The notes under the pieces are model-generated. The model had not been told where the DNA came from and did not search any database. It saw nothing but the letters and a program-made list of their open reading frames with translations. A stretch of 64,000 nt of DNA from Arbacia lixula (lineage: Eukaryota > Echinodermata > Echinoidea > Arbacioida > Arbaciidae), in assembly GCA_963669155.1 (NCBI GenBank), contig OZ022576.1, forward strand, positions 30,704,335 to 30,768,334, read 5' to 3'. The position numbers were made by a program, and so were the translations under genes. Below are positions 14,051 to 28,400 of the stretch, piece by piece. Each line of letters opens with the position of its first letter. The first letter of the stretch is position 1.

Positions 14051-15359
14051 CCCCCAAACATTCCACATATGTAATGCACACAATCCTGTAGACAATCACT
14101 TCTTGTACTTTTAACAATACAAAACAGTCAGACAATACAGCAAAAACTGCTCCTTAATGACCAAAGATTTAGAAATCAATTTTAGCGTTCTGTGTTGTAC
14201 ATTCCTTTGAGTCATTAAATACTAGTAAACATTATAATCTTGAATTCTAGCTTGCCAAATAATGACACCTAAATGACATAGAAATAAAGAATGTATGCTG
14301 ATTTCTTCTCCTTGATAGCATTTAAAAGTGATATACTTCCATTTTTGAACATTGAACAGTCTTGAACTGTTCCTGTTTAAGGTGTCATCCTCTCATATGT
14401 TTTTCTCAAACAAATTTCTTTCATATGTGCTACCAAACATGAAATACATGTATCTGAGTATCTGCATTGAAATCGAGGAGTCAGATCTATGTAATATGTA
14501 CTTTCTGTTAAAAATAGTCCATGTCGTGAAGATATACTGTTCAATTTATATCCATTTTTGTCTACATACAGGTACCTTGTGCACTCTTCCCCTTTACTTT
14601 GGTGTCAGGATCTTGCTACTTAAGATCATTATAGTTATTTTAGTAAAGTCTTATTGTTACAACCCTCCTTAAGTCTCTGCAATCCCCACCCCCATTCTAA
14701 GCCATCCCTGTAGCTTAATCTAATGACCCCAAGCAGCCTTTGTCAATGGGATTAGTGTGCGTGGCAGCTTTCATCTTCGATTATCGTATAAGGTGTAAGT
14801 TTCAAAGTCTGAAGTAGAAACACATTGGGTGAATTCAAGATGAGATTTGAAACAAATGAGTCTGAGGTGTGGCAGCAATTTAGGTGATGAGTATGGACTT
14901 AAGTCACTACATGACTGGTGTCTCCCACTCCTTCTCACTGTCGGAATTAATGAATTTCTTCCCAGACTCCTTGAATAAAAAGTGACTCAGGAGCAAGAAT
15001 TTTATTTTTACCTTTTCTGTAATTGAATAATTCATTGCATGGAGAAATGAGTTGCTCAGCCTCAGTGAGTCCCAGTCAAAACGTCCCAGTTGGAGACGCA
15101 TCACCGCCTTTATGACCAGCATATTCTGGAGGTTATTGCCTGTTGTAATGTCATGGGAACTGAGTGCTCGGAAATGTGAGTGAATGTGGGTTTTGAAGCG
15201 CAAGTTTATTCATAGAAACCATTTTCTGTGATTTCTAGTGCCTCAGGTCAATGACCATTGCCTTCCTGGTGCTTCCTTTTTGAAAGAAAAAATTGCATAA
15301 TGATAATGTTCAACAAGAATGTAGAGTGTGTTTAAAATGCAGTTTTTCACAAAACAACC

Positions 15360-15482
15360 TGAGGCCATATTTATGAAGCCGAGCTAGCTCTCAGCCTAGC
15401 TAAAGTAGTTAAAAAAATGCATGAAGTTGAATGCAATTTTACAACTTCCTGGGCTTAATGATATTTCATGAATATGGCCCCA
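15360..15482. mobile_element. Short inverted-repeat element (about 120 bp) next to the first coding exon
   Basis: The left end AGGCCATATTTATGAAG pairs with the right end TTCATGAATATGGCCCC, giving a roughly 16-bp imperfect terminal inverted repeat around a non-coding core. It ends about 130 bp before the splice acceptor at 15615. No clear target duplication was seen. Confidence 0.5.
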
Positions 15483-15628
15483 GAAATTTTAGGGGCCTTG
15501 AAGTCAATCCAAAGATGAAGAGGAAATAACATCAGTGCTACAAAATAAAGAAGTGTCGGATAAATTGACAAGATTAGAGTCTTAATTATATCATGTTTCT
15601 GTTTTGTTCTTTCAGGTCAGCATATGCT

Positions 15629-16417
15629 ATGTCAGCTTTGAAGCTGCCGACAACGTATGAACCAGACCCAGAGCCTGATCCACTGGCATGCCTAGAAGCC
15701 TTAGGACCATCCACAACCTATCCCGAATCCATCGAGGGCTTGGACTTCATTGATTCAGAAAGCGTCACAACACAGGGCAGCAGAGACTACCTAGCAGATA
15801 TTGAGGAGTATTCGCCACCATATCAAGAAGCACAGACTCCCACCAGCAAATGTGTTCATGACAATAATAATACTTTTTATGACGCTATTTCAGATCCTCC
15901 ATATCAATCCATAGACAGATCTTGGTTAGCTAAGCGCAAGAAAATGGCTGCGGCAAACACGAACCAAAGCAACCAGACGCAATCGATTGCGGTTATCGAG
16001 GATGATCCTCTAAACCCGGACTATGCAGCTGTTAGACACGTGGTGACTTTCAGCGAACCCCAGCACCTCCCACCCCTCCCCGTCAGGGACATCCCCAGCT
16101 TGAAGGACAGCCCTCCAGAACTCCCAGAGGTGCGGCGGAGACCCCCTTCCTGCTCCCTCTCCCAGTCCTCCCCACGGTCAAGCAAGAGCAACAGCGGTTC
16201 AGACTTTGACATCAATACTAGCAGGACTAAAGTGATTTGTAACGATCGGGTCAAGTTTGGCTCGCTGGACCCGCGCAAACTGGAAGATGTGACGCCCTCA
16301 ATGTTCAGGAACGGGCGCTATGAGAACCCGTGGGAGACCTGGAGGATGCCCACCATTGGGAATGTCCTCAAGTGGTGGTTGTTCAGCAAGAACAACAGCA
16401 ATGTGCCATCCAAGTCG
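15629..16417 (+). CDS. NAPEPLD: NAPEPLD coding exon 1
   Basis: 263 codons, ending in phase 0 before the donor GTTAGT at 16418. The acceptor TTCTTTCAG ends at 15615; the frame from there to the ATG at 15629 is open, so the true start could be in an earlier exon. Residues 1 to about 100 are acidic and proline-rich, with PPYQ at 63-66 and again at 90-93. Residues 141-185 are proline/serine-rich with PxxP-type motifs. Only about the last 35 residues ([18 protein letters not shown]) align confidently with vertebrate NAPE-PLD. The extension matches no domain I recognise. Confidence 0.88.
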
Positions 16418-19400
16418 GTTAGTATTGGCGTGTTTCTGATTATCTAGGGTTGAACGTTTTAAATCTTTTTAATTTGAGGTACAATGTACCATCCAAGTCA
16501 ATTAGGTATTGGCATTAGGTATTAGCTAGACTTCAAGCAAAATATGCTGATGAAGTCGAATAGTCTTGAAAGGGGTATTCCAGTCCCCAAATAAATTATT
16601 TTGAAAGTACTCAAGTTACAGCATTGATGGAGAGTAGAGGTCCACACAGGTTTGAGAAAGGCCTGTTGATGTATACACATCACTGGCGAGCATTACATGC
16701 CTGTCGGACTGGTAACATAAAAGATCGGACTTTACGAAATTGACCAAAGCTACATGATAGTTCGGCCTGATGGCTAAGCTGTAATGGTCACACACATAGA
16801 CACACCACTCATTTTGATGTATGGTAAATGCTTCAAACGTCTTTGATCTCAAGAAGAATCACAATGTACATACAGAATGTTTTTTTTTTAAGGAGAAAGC
16901 TGTAGTATGTGTTCAGCAAGAATACAGCAATGTGCCAGTTGATATTTTCCCTGTTTAGTAAAGGCTTGACAAATCCATTCCTTTAAATATGTCTCTGAAC
17001 ATGCATGTCTCGAAGCATGTAATACAATGAGTGGTATGACCAGTGGTCCATGTGATACGTGTATTCATGCGATCAGGAAAGACAGAGAAAAGGTCATTGG
17101 AACATCGAAAAGTGAGAGCCAAAAGTCATTTTATTCTTAGTTTGTCTGGGCATCTCCCTAAATCACATCCATCTTTCAAATTATCCCTGTCATTCAAGTT
17201 AGCGCAGTTTGGGGGCTAGAGCGCTGATTCATCTTTTTAAAAAAAAATGGTCTTGTGACCGATCCCAGGGTACCGGGGAGCAGAGAAGACAGGAAGCTAG
17301 GAAAAAGAAATCGAGTTACGTCTCTGAAGATGCAGATTAAGCCACTCGTCATGGCATGATTTTTCTCTATGAGTTTTCTTTCTATGTTGAATTGTTCAGC
17401 TATCTTTGCTCTTTGTTTCTTGGTAGAAATAAGACATCATTACTTCTTAAGCAGCACACTTTATTATGAAACCATGAAGATGTGGGTGACTTGCACTATT
17501 GAAGTTACAAGTGTGCACAGAGCAATATCCTCCAGGAAAAAAGCTGACTTCTTGTACGTAGTTTGAGAGGCATCCAGCGTTCAAACAAAGTTTCTTGACT
17601 TGCTATGGAGCCTCTCATGTCAAGTGTGTTTTAACAACAAAATTGTCTCTGATTTAAAACACCCCAAAAGATGCTTTTGGCTATGTGAGTAAGCACTATT
17701 CAGATGGAAGTGTACTCAAAAATGTTATGGTGTTTATAGACTAGGCTGGCCAAATTATTTCATTTTCATGAAAGCTCCTTACAAACCACTTGAAAATATC
17801 AAAACCAATAATGAGGTATAGGTAATAAAGCCAGCAATTTGGGATATCACAATTGATATTTAAATTTTACAAAAGAAGATATAAGAAATGGATTGAACTC
17901 CTCATTGCACTAATAAAGTGTTTGTCTTCCAAAAGAAAGTGTGAGTAGGAAGGAGAATCTTGTTTCCTATAAACAAGCGGGGAATTCAGGCTGCCTAACA
18001 TGCTGGCTATAAATTCTTGCTGAGATAATTGAGACAGTAATATAAGTTGTTGCTCATCCAGAGATTTTATGAGTGGTATGTGCTAAACCTTTAGTATGAG
18101 AACGTGGATGACTGCATACAGAACTCCAAATCATGCCAAGGTGATGCATTGGGATTCCTGTTAAGATTGTTGGATTCAGCTTTTGTGCACGTTTTGAAAT
18201 TGAAGGAAAACCACATACGTTTGTTTCCAGCCACCTGCATTGGACAAAGAATATGATTGCTTCTGTGTATACTCAAAGGCATGCATAATATTATCTCTAA
18301 CAAATTCCTCATGTTTTCTCTGTTTTTATTTTCTGTTGAAACACTAGTTAGAGCTTTCAGAATGTTCAATTTGTTTGATGATGTGACGATGAACTGGATG
18401 ATTCATTGATGTATCAGATTATGTAACATTCATGACATATTTTATTGAGGGAAAAGAGGTTAAATCAAACTTCATGTACCTTGTATATATAATAGACAAT
18501 CATTGACTGTTTAGGAGATCTAGTTTGTCCTTGCCCTTTTCTGTCTTCATGACACTATTGCTAGAATACCTGTGAGCTCTAGATGATGAGTGCTAATGTC
18601 ATCCGCTGTGGGATAGGGGGTGCTAGCTGCAGGCACAGAGAACTGATTTCCATGTGAGTCAGCTCGACCATCATCCTCACATTTTTACAGCATGGATGTG
18701 ACATGGTTCACATTTAATTAGATTTCTTTGTTAAAATTAGCACTTAACAAATAACTTTATGCCCGTCCCGTTGGGAGAGAATGAGTTATCAAAGCCGCAG
18801 TGCATTTTGTAATGATTATCTGGTGCCTTACCTGAGATTCCAGGCTGTTGAGCGTTTCTTAACCGAACTATTCAAGAAAGGAGTCTGGCTCATTAGAGTT
18901 ATAATTTTTTATTTCTTCTCAGGCTCGCCCCATGAGAAAAGAGAGAATGATCAAGCGAAGAGTCCCATAAGAACATGGCCATACAGTATTCTTCACTTTG
19001 GATTACAAATGTCCAATAGTACTCTGATAGCTAGGCTATAATGTAACTGGAGATGAGAAGTATCAATTGCATCATGCATACATGTAATGTGGAAGTATTG
19101 ACTTTGCCAACATCATAGGAATATGTTCTGTGCCAAGAAGACTAATGAGTAATAATGGGGATTGCCAAGGTGTTGAACAAGCAAGATCAATTTTGGCAAA
19201 GCTAACAGAGTTTAAGAATAGCGTGTTATCAGATCGGTGGAAACGAGAAGGGAGTGCATGGGCAAACCCCTTGAACAGGAATCATTAGAGGCATTGGGGT
19301 ACTTCGCACCAAACTTGTACTTTGTGTACCTTTGATGAATGAATTGCAAAATCGAAATCAGGAGCCAGTGTGTCGCTGTGTAGCCATGGTCAGTCCAACC

Positions 19401-22400
19401 AGTCCATGTATGTGAATAAGTACAATTAGGAAAGTTTAAAGCACTGGTAGCTTGAATGCTTTTAAGAAGATGTGAATGAGTGTAGACAGGTACCAAACAG
19501 CACAGTTTACAATTCATCTTTGTGGCCAGGCTTTTGAAAGTAATGATATAGATATTTTAGAGTCTTTCATATAATAACTTATCTCATTAGAATAAACATA
19601 AAGCGACAATATTAGCTATGATATGTGAAGACTGTCAGCATATGCAGTTTTTAATTTCAATAAAGACAGAAATCATTGTAAGGGCAGGGACTGTAAAGCG
19701 GAATATCATACAAGATGTCAGGATATATCTTGGGACCACACTTTGAAATCTGGTGTTTGGACATATTTACTGTACAAAAACCTGAGCGAGTATGAAGTAG
19801 TTGAATCACAAGACCAGAACCTTTTTGTGATCCAGGGAAATGGGTAGATTGTAGATTGCAAAGGCAAGCAAATGTGAAGGAGAAGTCGGGTTTGCAGGGT
19901 GCTTCCAGGGTTTGAGGTTTCAGATTAGGAATCTTCCTTCCAAAATCCTATCAGCTCGATCAGGTGGGAAGGAGAGGCATGACCCTCTTGAAAGTGAATC
20001 ACGGGCACTTCAGGGATCTTGGTACAGCAATCTTAAAGTGATCGGCTCATATTCAGAATGTAGAGGTTTAACGCAAACAGTGCACTAAACATGGGCTATT
20101 CAACATCAACTGAAATGTTATTAGTGATTCAATGTTATTGATTTGGTCATTGGAATCACTGTAGTAGTATATGAATTTTACTCACATAATAATTCAATTG
20201 AAATCACCCCCTGTTGTGATCCTGTGATGAAATGCAATGATCTTGTGAGGGCATCAGATGATTTATTTTACGTCTCATCAAGTATTAAAGTCTACCTTTA
20301 GTACGTGGTCTAAGTTAAATCATCGTTCAGGCCAATGTCAGTGGCAGGGGCACCAACCCATTAAAAACTGGGAAGCACTTATTATTCCGCACGTTACGCG
20401 ACGTATGCTCGGATTAACGAACTCTTTTTCGTTTTAGGACTTACGAGCATCGAGGTATAGGCAATTTACGTGTTTCGGAATTACGAACTTCCGGAATAAC
20501 GAACCTTCGGAATATCAAACTGTAACCTTAAAACTGGATAGCCCTTTTGCAGGTCCAAAAATTAATTTGGTACAAAAATGGGCTACCCTGTCTTTAAAAC
20601 TCATCAGAACATCACCAAGACAAGTCCTTGGAAAAGCCATCATTTTGTGGAGTTGGCTGCCCTTTCATGCCAAACTCTGAAATTGGCTGTCAGTTATAGA
20701 TGAGCTAAGGGTGTTAATGGTCTGTATAGACATGGGGCCACTCATAATTGAAGCAGACTGTCATCATTACGATATTAATGACAACAGTGTTTTTAACCTC
20801 TAAAACAGAGCTAAATAGATGAAGAAGAAGTTTAATATTGGCCTCACATCCACTTCAGATCTTTTAATTAGGTCAATGGGGCTTAAGTTATTTCAAAGTT
20901 CAATCAAAGTGAGTAAGGTGACTCGAGGAGTTGTAGGCTAATATGCATTTTTATTTTTCATGAATTCCCTAATTTTACTTTGGGTGATGTGTGAAACTGG
21001 TATGATTTCTTATTCTAGCATATGTAGGAATTTAGTGCTAATTAGTCACTCTTTCTATCTTTCCACTTTTTACACTGACAATACATGCAGACAAATAACA
21101 CTAACACAGATGGAATAAATCGACATTGATACCTGGCATTGATAGTACAGCAATATTCATTTTACAAATATAAGTTTAATCTGTGCACCTCTGTACAATG
21201 GGTTCATATACCCAACTCCTTCACTGCCGGAAGGACTTGGCGATACTCGGCGCCCCGGCCTCTCCCGGCCTCTCTGATGAGCATGTATTACATAATAATT
21301 TAATTGCCAACATTGGGATTATTGCAATGGGAGACGACTGATCGTTGGATGCAATTCTCATTAGCTTACACAGACATGTCCTAGCACTAGTGGGGCCAAT
21401 CAGGATGAACTGTTCATATGACATATAATGAGTATTACCAGGTGTTGATAGCTCTTCTATGGTGTTCAATTAAAGAGCCATTAACATAGCCTGGTTTCCA
21501 GGCTGTTGGGCATTTTTTTTTATCCAATCTATGCAATAAAAGGGTCTGGCTGTTGTAGACTAATAGTTCTAGTATTTTTGAATGGGTCATCCAAAACTTG
21601 TAGCCTAGATACATGATGCTTTTTAGGCTAAAGCATTGTGCTTTCCCTTTCCCTTTCCCTATGCCTTTCCCTATGCCAATTCCTTTGAGCTGTTGTGTAA
21701 CATCCAATATGTATCACCAGTTTTGTTTTATTGGTCATCATATGTGAGACACGCTGTGCTGTGCCTCTGAACTTGACTGATTGCAGGTGTCCATATGCGA
21801 CAGCTGTTAATGAGGCTCTAAGTACCTAACGGGGGCTACTCTGGCCTTCTGATGACAAAAGGATGCAAGAACCAATGTAGCATCCTCCCCCCCCCCCCCC
21901 CATCCCTGCCAGTAGTCTGATAATGAGGCATATCAAGTATCATACACTATAAGTGCCATGTTTGACTAAACAGATGCAATGTATCTGATCTAAACAGAAT
22001 TACAGATGTATGAAAAATATTCTTCTTGCTTTATGAGAGATTTCTGACAGATACATGCTCGTCACCTGTGTCCTTTTTTCCCTAGAGAAGGACACAGCTG
22101 ATGCTTATCAGAGGTCAGAATGACTAATGTCCAGGCAGATGACCCTGGATTAACAAATGGAATTCACTCTTGATGACAGAGCAATTCCCATTCTGATAGA
22201 TGATATTACTAGCATATAATTGGAAGTTGACAAGGTTTATTTGCTGTGCTCTCTAAGCCATTCCACCTTCTTTTCTGAATTTCATTGGCCTCTCTCATCA
22301 ATTAGCCATCTTTGTGATGAAAGTTATTAAAAATGTTCATCATATAATCTCAAGTTCTTATGACACTGTGTTGTATCGAAGATGGCCCTGCCATTTGAAT

Positions 22401-25400
22401 TTGAAAAATGCAATTGAATGTTTGTTTGAAGTATTACTCTAACCTTACCATTTTGATCTAACATGTATAAGAATGTGAAACAAGTGTTACCATGTGTACA
22501 TCATTTAAGTTGTAACACAATATATGTTAATGTTTTTTAAATGTCTAACTTTGGGGCATGATCTACTCAGCATTAGTGTGCTTGTGCTTCAGTCATGCTT
22601 ATATTCCAAGATGGAAAAAAACCTGTCAAGGACCCAAGGTGATGAAAAGAAGCATTATTTCATATCTGATGTACCTTTACAATGTGTTTATTAGAGATAC
22701 ATGTTACATGGACTTAGGAAAGGAAGCTTGCAGAGAAACAGGTGGTTCTTACAGGAGGTGCAGTGTTCATGGTATCCATACGCATTAACTCATCCTGTGT
22801 GTATCTTGTGTGTATTATTAGTGAAAAGGTACAGACAAGACATACACTACAGCTCAAAGGAATTAGCACGGGTAAAGGGAAAGGGAAGAAAGGGAAGGAG
22901 CCACAGTTTTGAGCCGTGGTATATTTTGTCCACTTGAGCGTGAAACACAATGCTTTAGCCTAAAAAGCATCATGTTTCATGCTGAACTGGAAAAAATATA
23001 CCCCGGTTAAACTGCGGCTCCTTCTCTTTCTTCCCTTACCCTTTACCAGTGCCAATTCCTTTGAGCTGTAATGTATCAGTTAACCAGTAGACAGAAATTT
23101 CATCTGTATGGCCCATGATTTTAGCCCCCAGGCTTATACATGGACTAATATTGAGGTAGGGATATTCCTAGACTAGCGGACTTCCAAGGAGATGTTTCTC
23201 CCGCACCCTCACAAGTGCCATGCATCGCAAGATCCCGGCAAGGTCTTTAGGCTGTTGAAATGCGGTGAACGAATGAGGACGAAGAAGTCACATTTTTCAA
23301 TAGAATGTGGCAAAGTGAGATCTAAGAAGGGGGACTTGAAGACGGGAAAGAGAAAGAGGTCAGTCTAGATGTGTAATCTATGAGTAAGACAGGATGGGAG
23401 TTTCGCCGTCCTAACCACGTTGCAGCCTTCCTTCCAGAGGTTGTGAGTCCCTTTTTTTTTTTTTTTTACAGATGTCATTCAAAAGTCTGACTTAACTCAC
23501 TGCATGGTGCAGCACTTGGTTTTAAAGAAAATACATTCAATTGCAAAAACACAACCCTATTTAATTTCCATCAATATCCACAATTTTTCTTTCCAGCCAC
23601 GGAAATGAAAAATGACCTAAGTTCATATGAAAATACATTCATCTTTGAACTTCAATTTGTAAAACGATTGATTTGAGATAGAGCTATACTAAACTCCCAT
23701 TGAAAACGACAGCCTTTTCCTCCATGGTCAGCGCGTCTTTCGATGACATGGCACATTATTTTCCAATAGATTGATATGTTAATCCGGTTGTCTTCTACAT
23801 CTTAGCTTCTGTGGGTGGACTGTCATTCATACAATTTCCTTCTCGAGTAAGTAATGATATGAAGAGTTTATAACAGGGGGCTATCTATCTATCAATATTT
23901 GTGGTGAGTAATCCATGTTATAGTAGTAGCAGCTTGCTAATCTATATCAGGGTCAAGGTTGGACAAGTGAGAGGTTTCGAGCGAGGGTGAGGGAGAGTTC
24001 AAGAGGGTCCTTGCAAGAGTCTTCATTCACACTATATGATTCAGACATTAGCATTTTCAACTAGCTTAGTCTCAAGCACACAGCATTTATAAATGGTTGT
24101 AGCCGCGGTGGACAAAATCATTGAGCGCAGAGCATGGCTATGATTGTGAGAGCCATTCACACCGCTATATGATTCCAACATTAGTGTTTTCAACTATCCT
24201 TGTCTCAAGCATACAACATTTATGAATGATTGTAGATTTGGTGGAGCTGCGAGCGCTGTGGCTATAGTTGTCATGGTAGACAACATAAATTTTAAAAACA
24301 AATGTCTAGCTGTCCTTATATAGTCTTCTAGAGAATAACCTCAAACTGACTTAATTTTAAGATGTTTGTCTCTATACCGCCAGCATAAAGTTCAGCATCT
24401 TATGGGTGTTTATATCTAGATATATGTATGTTGCAAGTTTCGAACTCCATACTTCAGGTACTTGTTTCAGTACAAGAAAGTGCCTAAAATGGTATTAATC
24501 ATTAGAGAGCCAACATGATGAAATGAAGCCCTCCTTTTCCCCCAACCTTCCTTGAAACACAATCACTGGTACACGGTATGATGTTCTGCTCTTGATCAAT
24601 TATTCTATACATGACTACAGCAGCTGTTGGCCCCTGTTACACAGTCAGATGGAAAGGATCAAGGTTAATTGCTTTTTGTTCATATATATAGCATGGCCTC
24701 CGTCATTTCGACGATCAATTATGAATGGCTGCCAAGTTATAGAAGTGAAATTCATGGTCTTAATTTAGAAGGTAAGAAAGTACACAGTGTGTGCGTGTAG
24801 TTGAATAGAGATCGGTAGAGTGGTCACCCTGAACTAAAGAAAAGGTTCATATTCAAAATGTGTTTGAGATACAAGTACGAGTACATTTCATTAAATGACA
24901 AATATGGTTGATTACATTTTTAACTGTTTCATGCATGTGACAGATTTGTGTCTGTGCATTCTTCAGAGGGATAAAGAAAAGATTGTAAGGCATGGGTAAA
25001 TATTTGCATATTTTGCAACAAGCAGGATTTCTGACTCATACCAATTAAATAAATGAAATGCATTGCCTCTTGGATTCAGGACAGCTGCAGATATGTCTGA
25101 TATCAAATAAAACAGGTGTTTGTGAATGGGGATTGTCAAAATGCAGCATGGATTATCGGGATTAAGAAAGGAAATGGGATCCACGTAGTCATCAAAACTA
25201 TCTAGATCTATTATCTAATTTAATCCAGTTGTGCCATCATGAACGACGTTACACATTGTGTTCAATTTTGCAGCATTTGAAATGAGATTGTAAACTGTGC
25301 AACATTTGTATCAAAATTTAAAGAACTATTGAAAAGAAATCTGTCATACATACATGTATTGTGCCTTCATGATTGACACTGCTGAATGCTGATGATGTCT

Positions 25401-28400
25401 GCATCAAATGGAAAGAGTACAGAAAATGCTGACACCTCTTACTCCTCCTCCTATAAAAATAGTTATCTAAAAGATAATGTCCAATTCATCGCTCTTGAAG
25501 GATGACTACAAGGTGCTTACAATCATCAAAGTAATGAGAGATAAAGAAAGAAAACAACATGAAAAGTCGTGTGAGAAGGATGTTTTGCTCTTCTACATGC
25601 TGTGAGGGGGCCATCAAGTTGGAACTGATCACTGATTATTGCTTCCTACAAAGTAATCCACGTCTCAGAGAAGAAGTAATACTTATAGAAGAAAAATTGA
25701 ATAACATTGCCGTCAAATATTGTGTGCATACTAATTACTGAACATTAGATATTTTGATTTGTGAATTTGATCATTGTAGATTTGTATTCAGCTTTGATGG
25801 TAACCAGAACTATTACATCATAAACACACACCTATATCCTTTATCACTCTATCTCTCTCCCCCAAACTGAGCTCTCTTCTCTCCACTTCCACCCTTCTCC
25901 TCTCCCCTCTCCTCTCCCACTTTACCCTTTCCATACCCTACCCTTCTCTTCTCCTCTACCACCAAAATCCATCTCCTCTAAAATCCAAAACCTTTTCTTC
26001 CTCGTCCTTACCAATCTTCTCTCCTGTCCCTCTCCTTTCTCAGCCCTTCCCCTTTCCTGCCCACCTCTATCCCTCTTCTTTCATATCACTTTACCAATCT
26101 ACTTTCCTACCCCTACCCCTCTTTTGCTCTTCACCACCACTTTATATTCCTATCCCTAGCCCTCTTCTCTGCCACCCCATACCCCTCTTCTCTCCCACTT
26201 CTATATGCTTTTCTCACTGGCAAAAATTTCCTTAGCCCACTTTCTGTTCTCATTGGTTTTTACCAAAGTGGGCTAGCCCCACCAATAATCCGGGATTATT
26301 TGGCCCTGCAAAAAAGCAGGGCTAAGTCCGCAATTGCAAGGCCAAGCCAAATAGTTCCGGGGCTAGGAGCGCCAGTGAGAACAGAAACGAAAAATAGTAT
26401 GGGGCTAAGGAAATGCGGTGTCTTCTTTTTTTCCTATCCCTACTCATTCCCTCTTGCTCTCCACTCCTACCCCTGTTACTCCTCCACCTCTCAGCCCTAT
26501 ACCGGTCTCCCATACCAACAAGGGGCCTACATTCATTTCATGGAATATGTCAGCTATGAGATAATGAACCCCACTGACAAGATTTGATGCTGATGGGTCA
26601 TCAGACTAATTAGATTTCCTGTGAGTTCTTTGTCTCTACAGGTGTATGCTTGTACTAGGAAGGTATGGTCGTAATGCAATTAGGGGTAGCCAGTTCTAGT
26701 GTTGATGGACGTAAATAAATCAGACGTTTCTGCTATTTGTACAACTTAAAGTGTTCATATGAAGTTTATCTTGTTTTGGACTTTGCTGCTTGTCAGTGGG
26801 TCAGTCCTGTCTTGTCTGGCTGCTACTGAAACGATCTTGTACAAAAACATGTCCAAGGGTCCTTGTCATGATGATGAAGATAGGTCAGAAACGACTTGTT
26901 ACTTGTTAAATTGTGTTGTTTTGGACATTAAATATTGGGAGGTCAAATGGGCATTTGTGTTTGATCTGGCTGCTCCTGACAGAAAACAGTTGATTTTGTA
27001 CAAAAACATGTCCCAGGGCACACCTTATGATGAATACAAAACATAATTACTTGTGAAAGTTTAAGCTTGTGTGTCAAAACATTTTATTGTAGACATTATC
27101 AGGAGGACAAAGGGTTCAATAGTTTTTGTCTGCTTCATAAACAAAACAGTAGCTGTTATACAAAAACACGCCATGATGACGAATTTGAGATAAATCAAAC
27201 ACAATTTGTTACTTGGGAAAATTTTAGCTTGTGTGTTGAACAATTGTTTGTTATGGACATTATTCGGAGGTCAATTGTTCTATTGTGTTTTATTGTCTGC
27301 TTCTTGGGCAAAACAATTGATCTTGTACAGAAATATGTCCTATGGTGCACTTCATTAGGATTAACATGTAATTCAGGCATTCTTCTATACTTGTGAAAGT
27401 TTAAGCTTGTGAATTAAAACATTTTTTTTTCGACATTATCATGACGTAACATATTGCAATTACATTTCGTCTGGCTGCTACTGAAAAAAACCCTGTTGAT
27501 ATTTTACTAAAACACATTCCATGGTGCATTCCATGATGATGGGTACAAGATAAATGTCATAGTATTGCTACTTGTGAAAGTTTTAAGGTTGTACAGAGAA
27601 ACAAAACTCTGTGTTTTGGAATCTGTTGGAAGGTCAATTAGTTCTATTGCGTTTGTTGATCTTGTGCATGTTTATCCCCATGTGTATTTTTCATGATACT
27701 GAACATAAAATAGATTAAAAGCGATTGCTTGTATAGCCAAATTCTGTATTTGCAGTGAATATGGGGATAAGTATTTCTGATAAATTGGAACAGTCCTGAA
27801 TATCTAATATACATACATTAGATAACAGCCCAAATTGAAGCTTGTCTACATTGATTCCTGTGGTTTATCACATATCTAAAATTGTTCTGCAGCTCAACTC
27901 GAGACAGAGCAAATCAGTGCAAGACATGATCCGATCCTGGTATGTGTCTTCTAGGAAAGCTTTAGATTTAAGAAGTTAAAAACTGCCCCAAAATAGAAAT
28001 CCATGTCAGGTGCCTCCATCGTGGTTGCTTGGTGACAGGTCACATGAGCGATGTACATTTCTTAAAGAAGGCATGACCTACTTTCTCAGATCTTATTACT
28101 AGTTTTGATAAAAAGACAAATTGAGAAACAAACTTCAACTGAGATGTTTGAGTACTATCTTTTGAAATTTGGATGGCAATTACCTGTATATTCCTAATAG
28201 TTCAAAAAATCTGAAGCTATTGCTAAGCGTATGGAGATATTTTTATTTGGTTAAAATGAAAAGAGGTCGTAAGTGCAAGATTGTGAAATTGCAGTCTAAA
28301 TCACACTATGAGCTCTAATGCAGTTTCTAAAATTGCATTTCTTGCCACATGGGCATAGTAAGATAAGATGACACAATTACAGGTGACCAAGACAACAAAC

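Larger units (their letters stand above)
1..15615. other. Upstream non-coding region of the NAPEPLD gene
   Basis: No exon with a recognisable protein is visible in these 15.6 kb on either strand; the open frames are short and several are simple-sequence artefacts. The region holds a G run near 271-283, a TC-rich stretch at about 3900-3970, a GA tract at 5466-5575, a small inverted-repeat element at 6327-6467, a hairpin transposon at 7964-8188, a TC-rich tract at 11060-11340 and degenerate repeats around 13250-13770. Because the first recognised coding exon is preceded by a good splice acceptor, at least one 5' exon of NAPEPLD should lie here or further upstream, but I could not place it. Confidence 0.6.

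Noticed and set aside
26759..27046. 95-codon plus frame starting with a signal-peptide-like stretch ([19 protein letters not shown])
   Set aside because: The hydrophobic start is suggestive, but the frame is part of the same degenerate array, ends at a repeat unit and has no homologue I know.
27067..27396. 109-codon plus frame in intron 1
   Set aside because: It runs through a degenerate tandem repeat; successive units do not preserve the frame.
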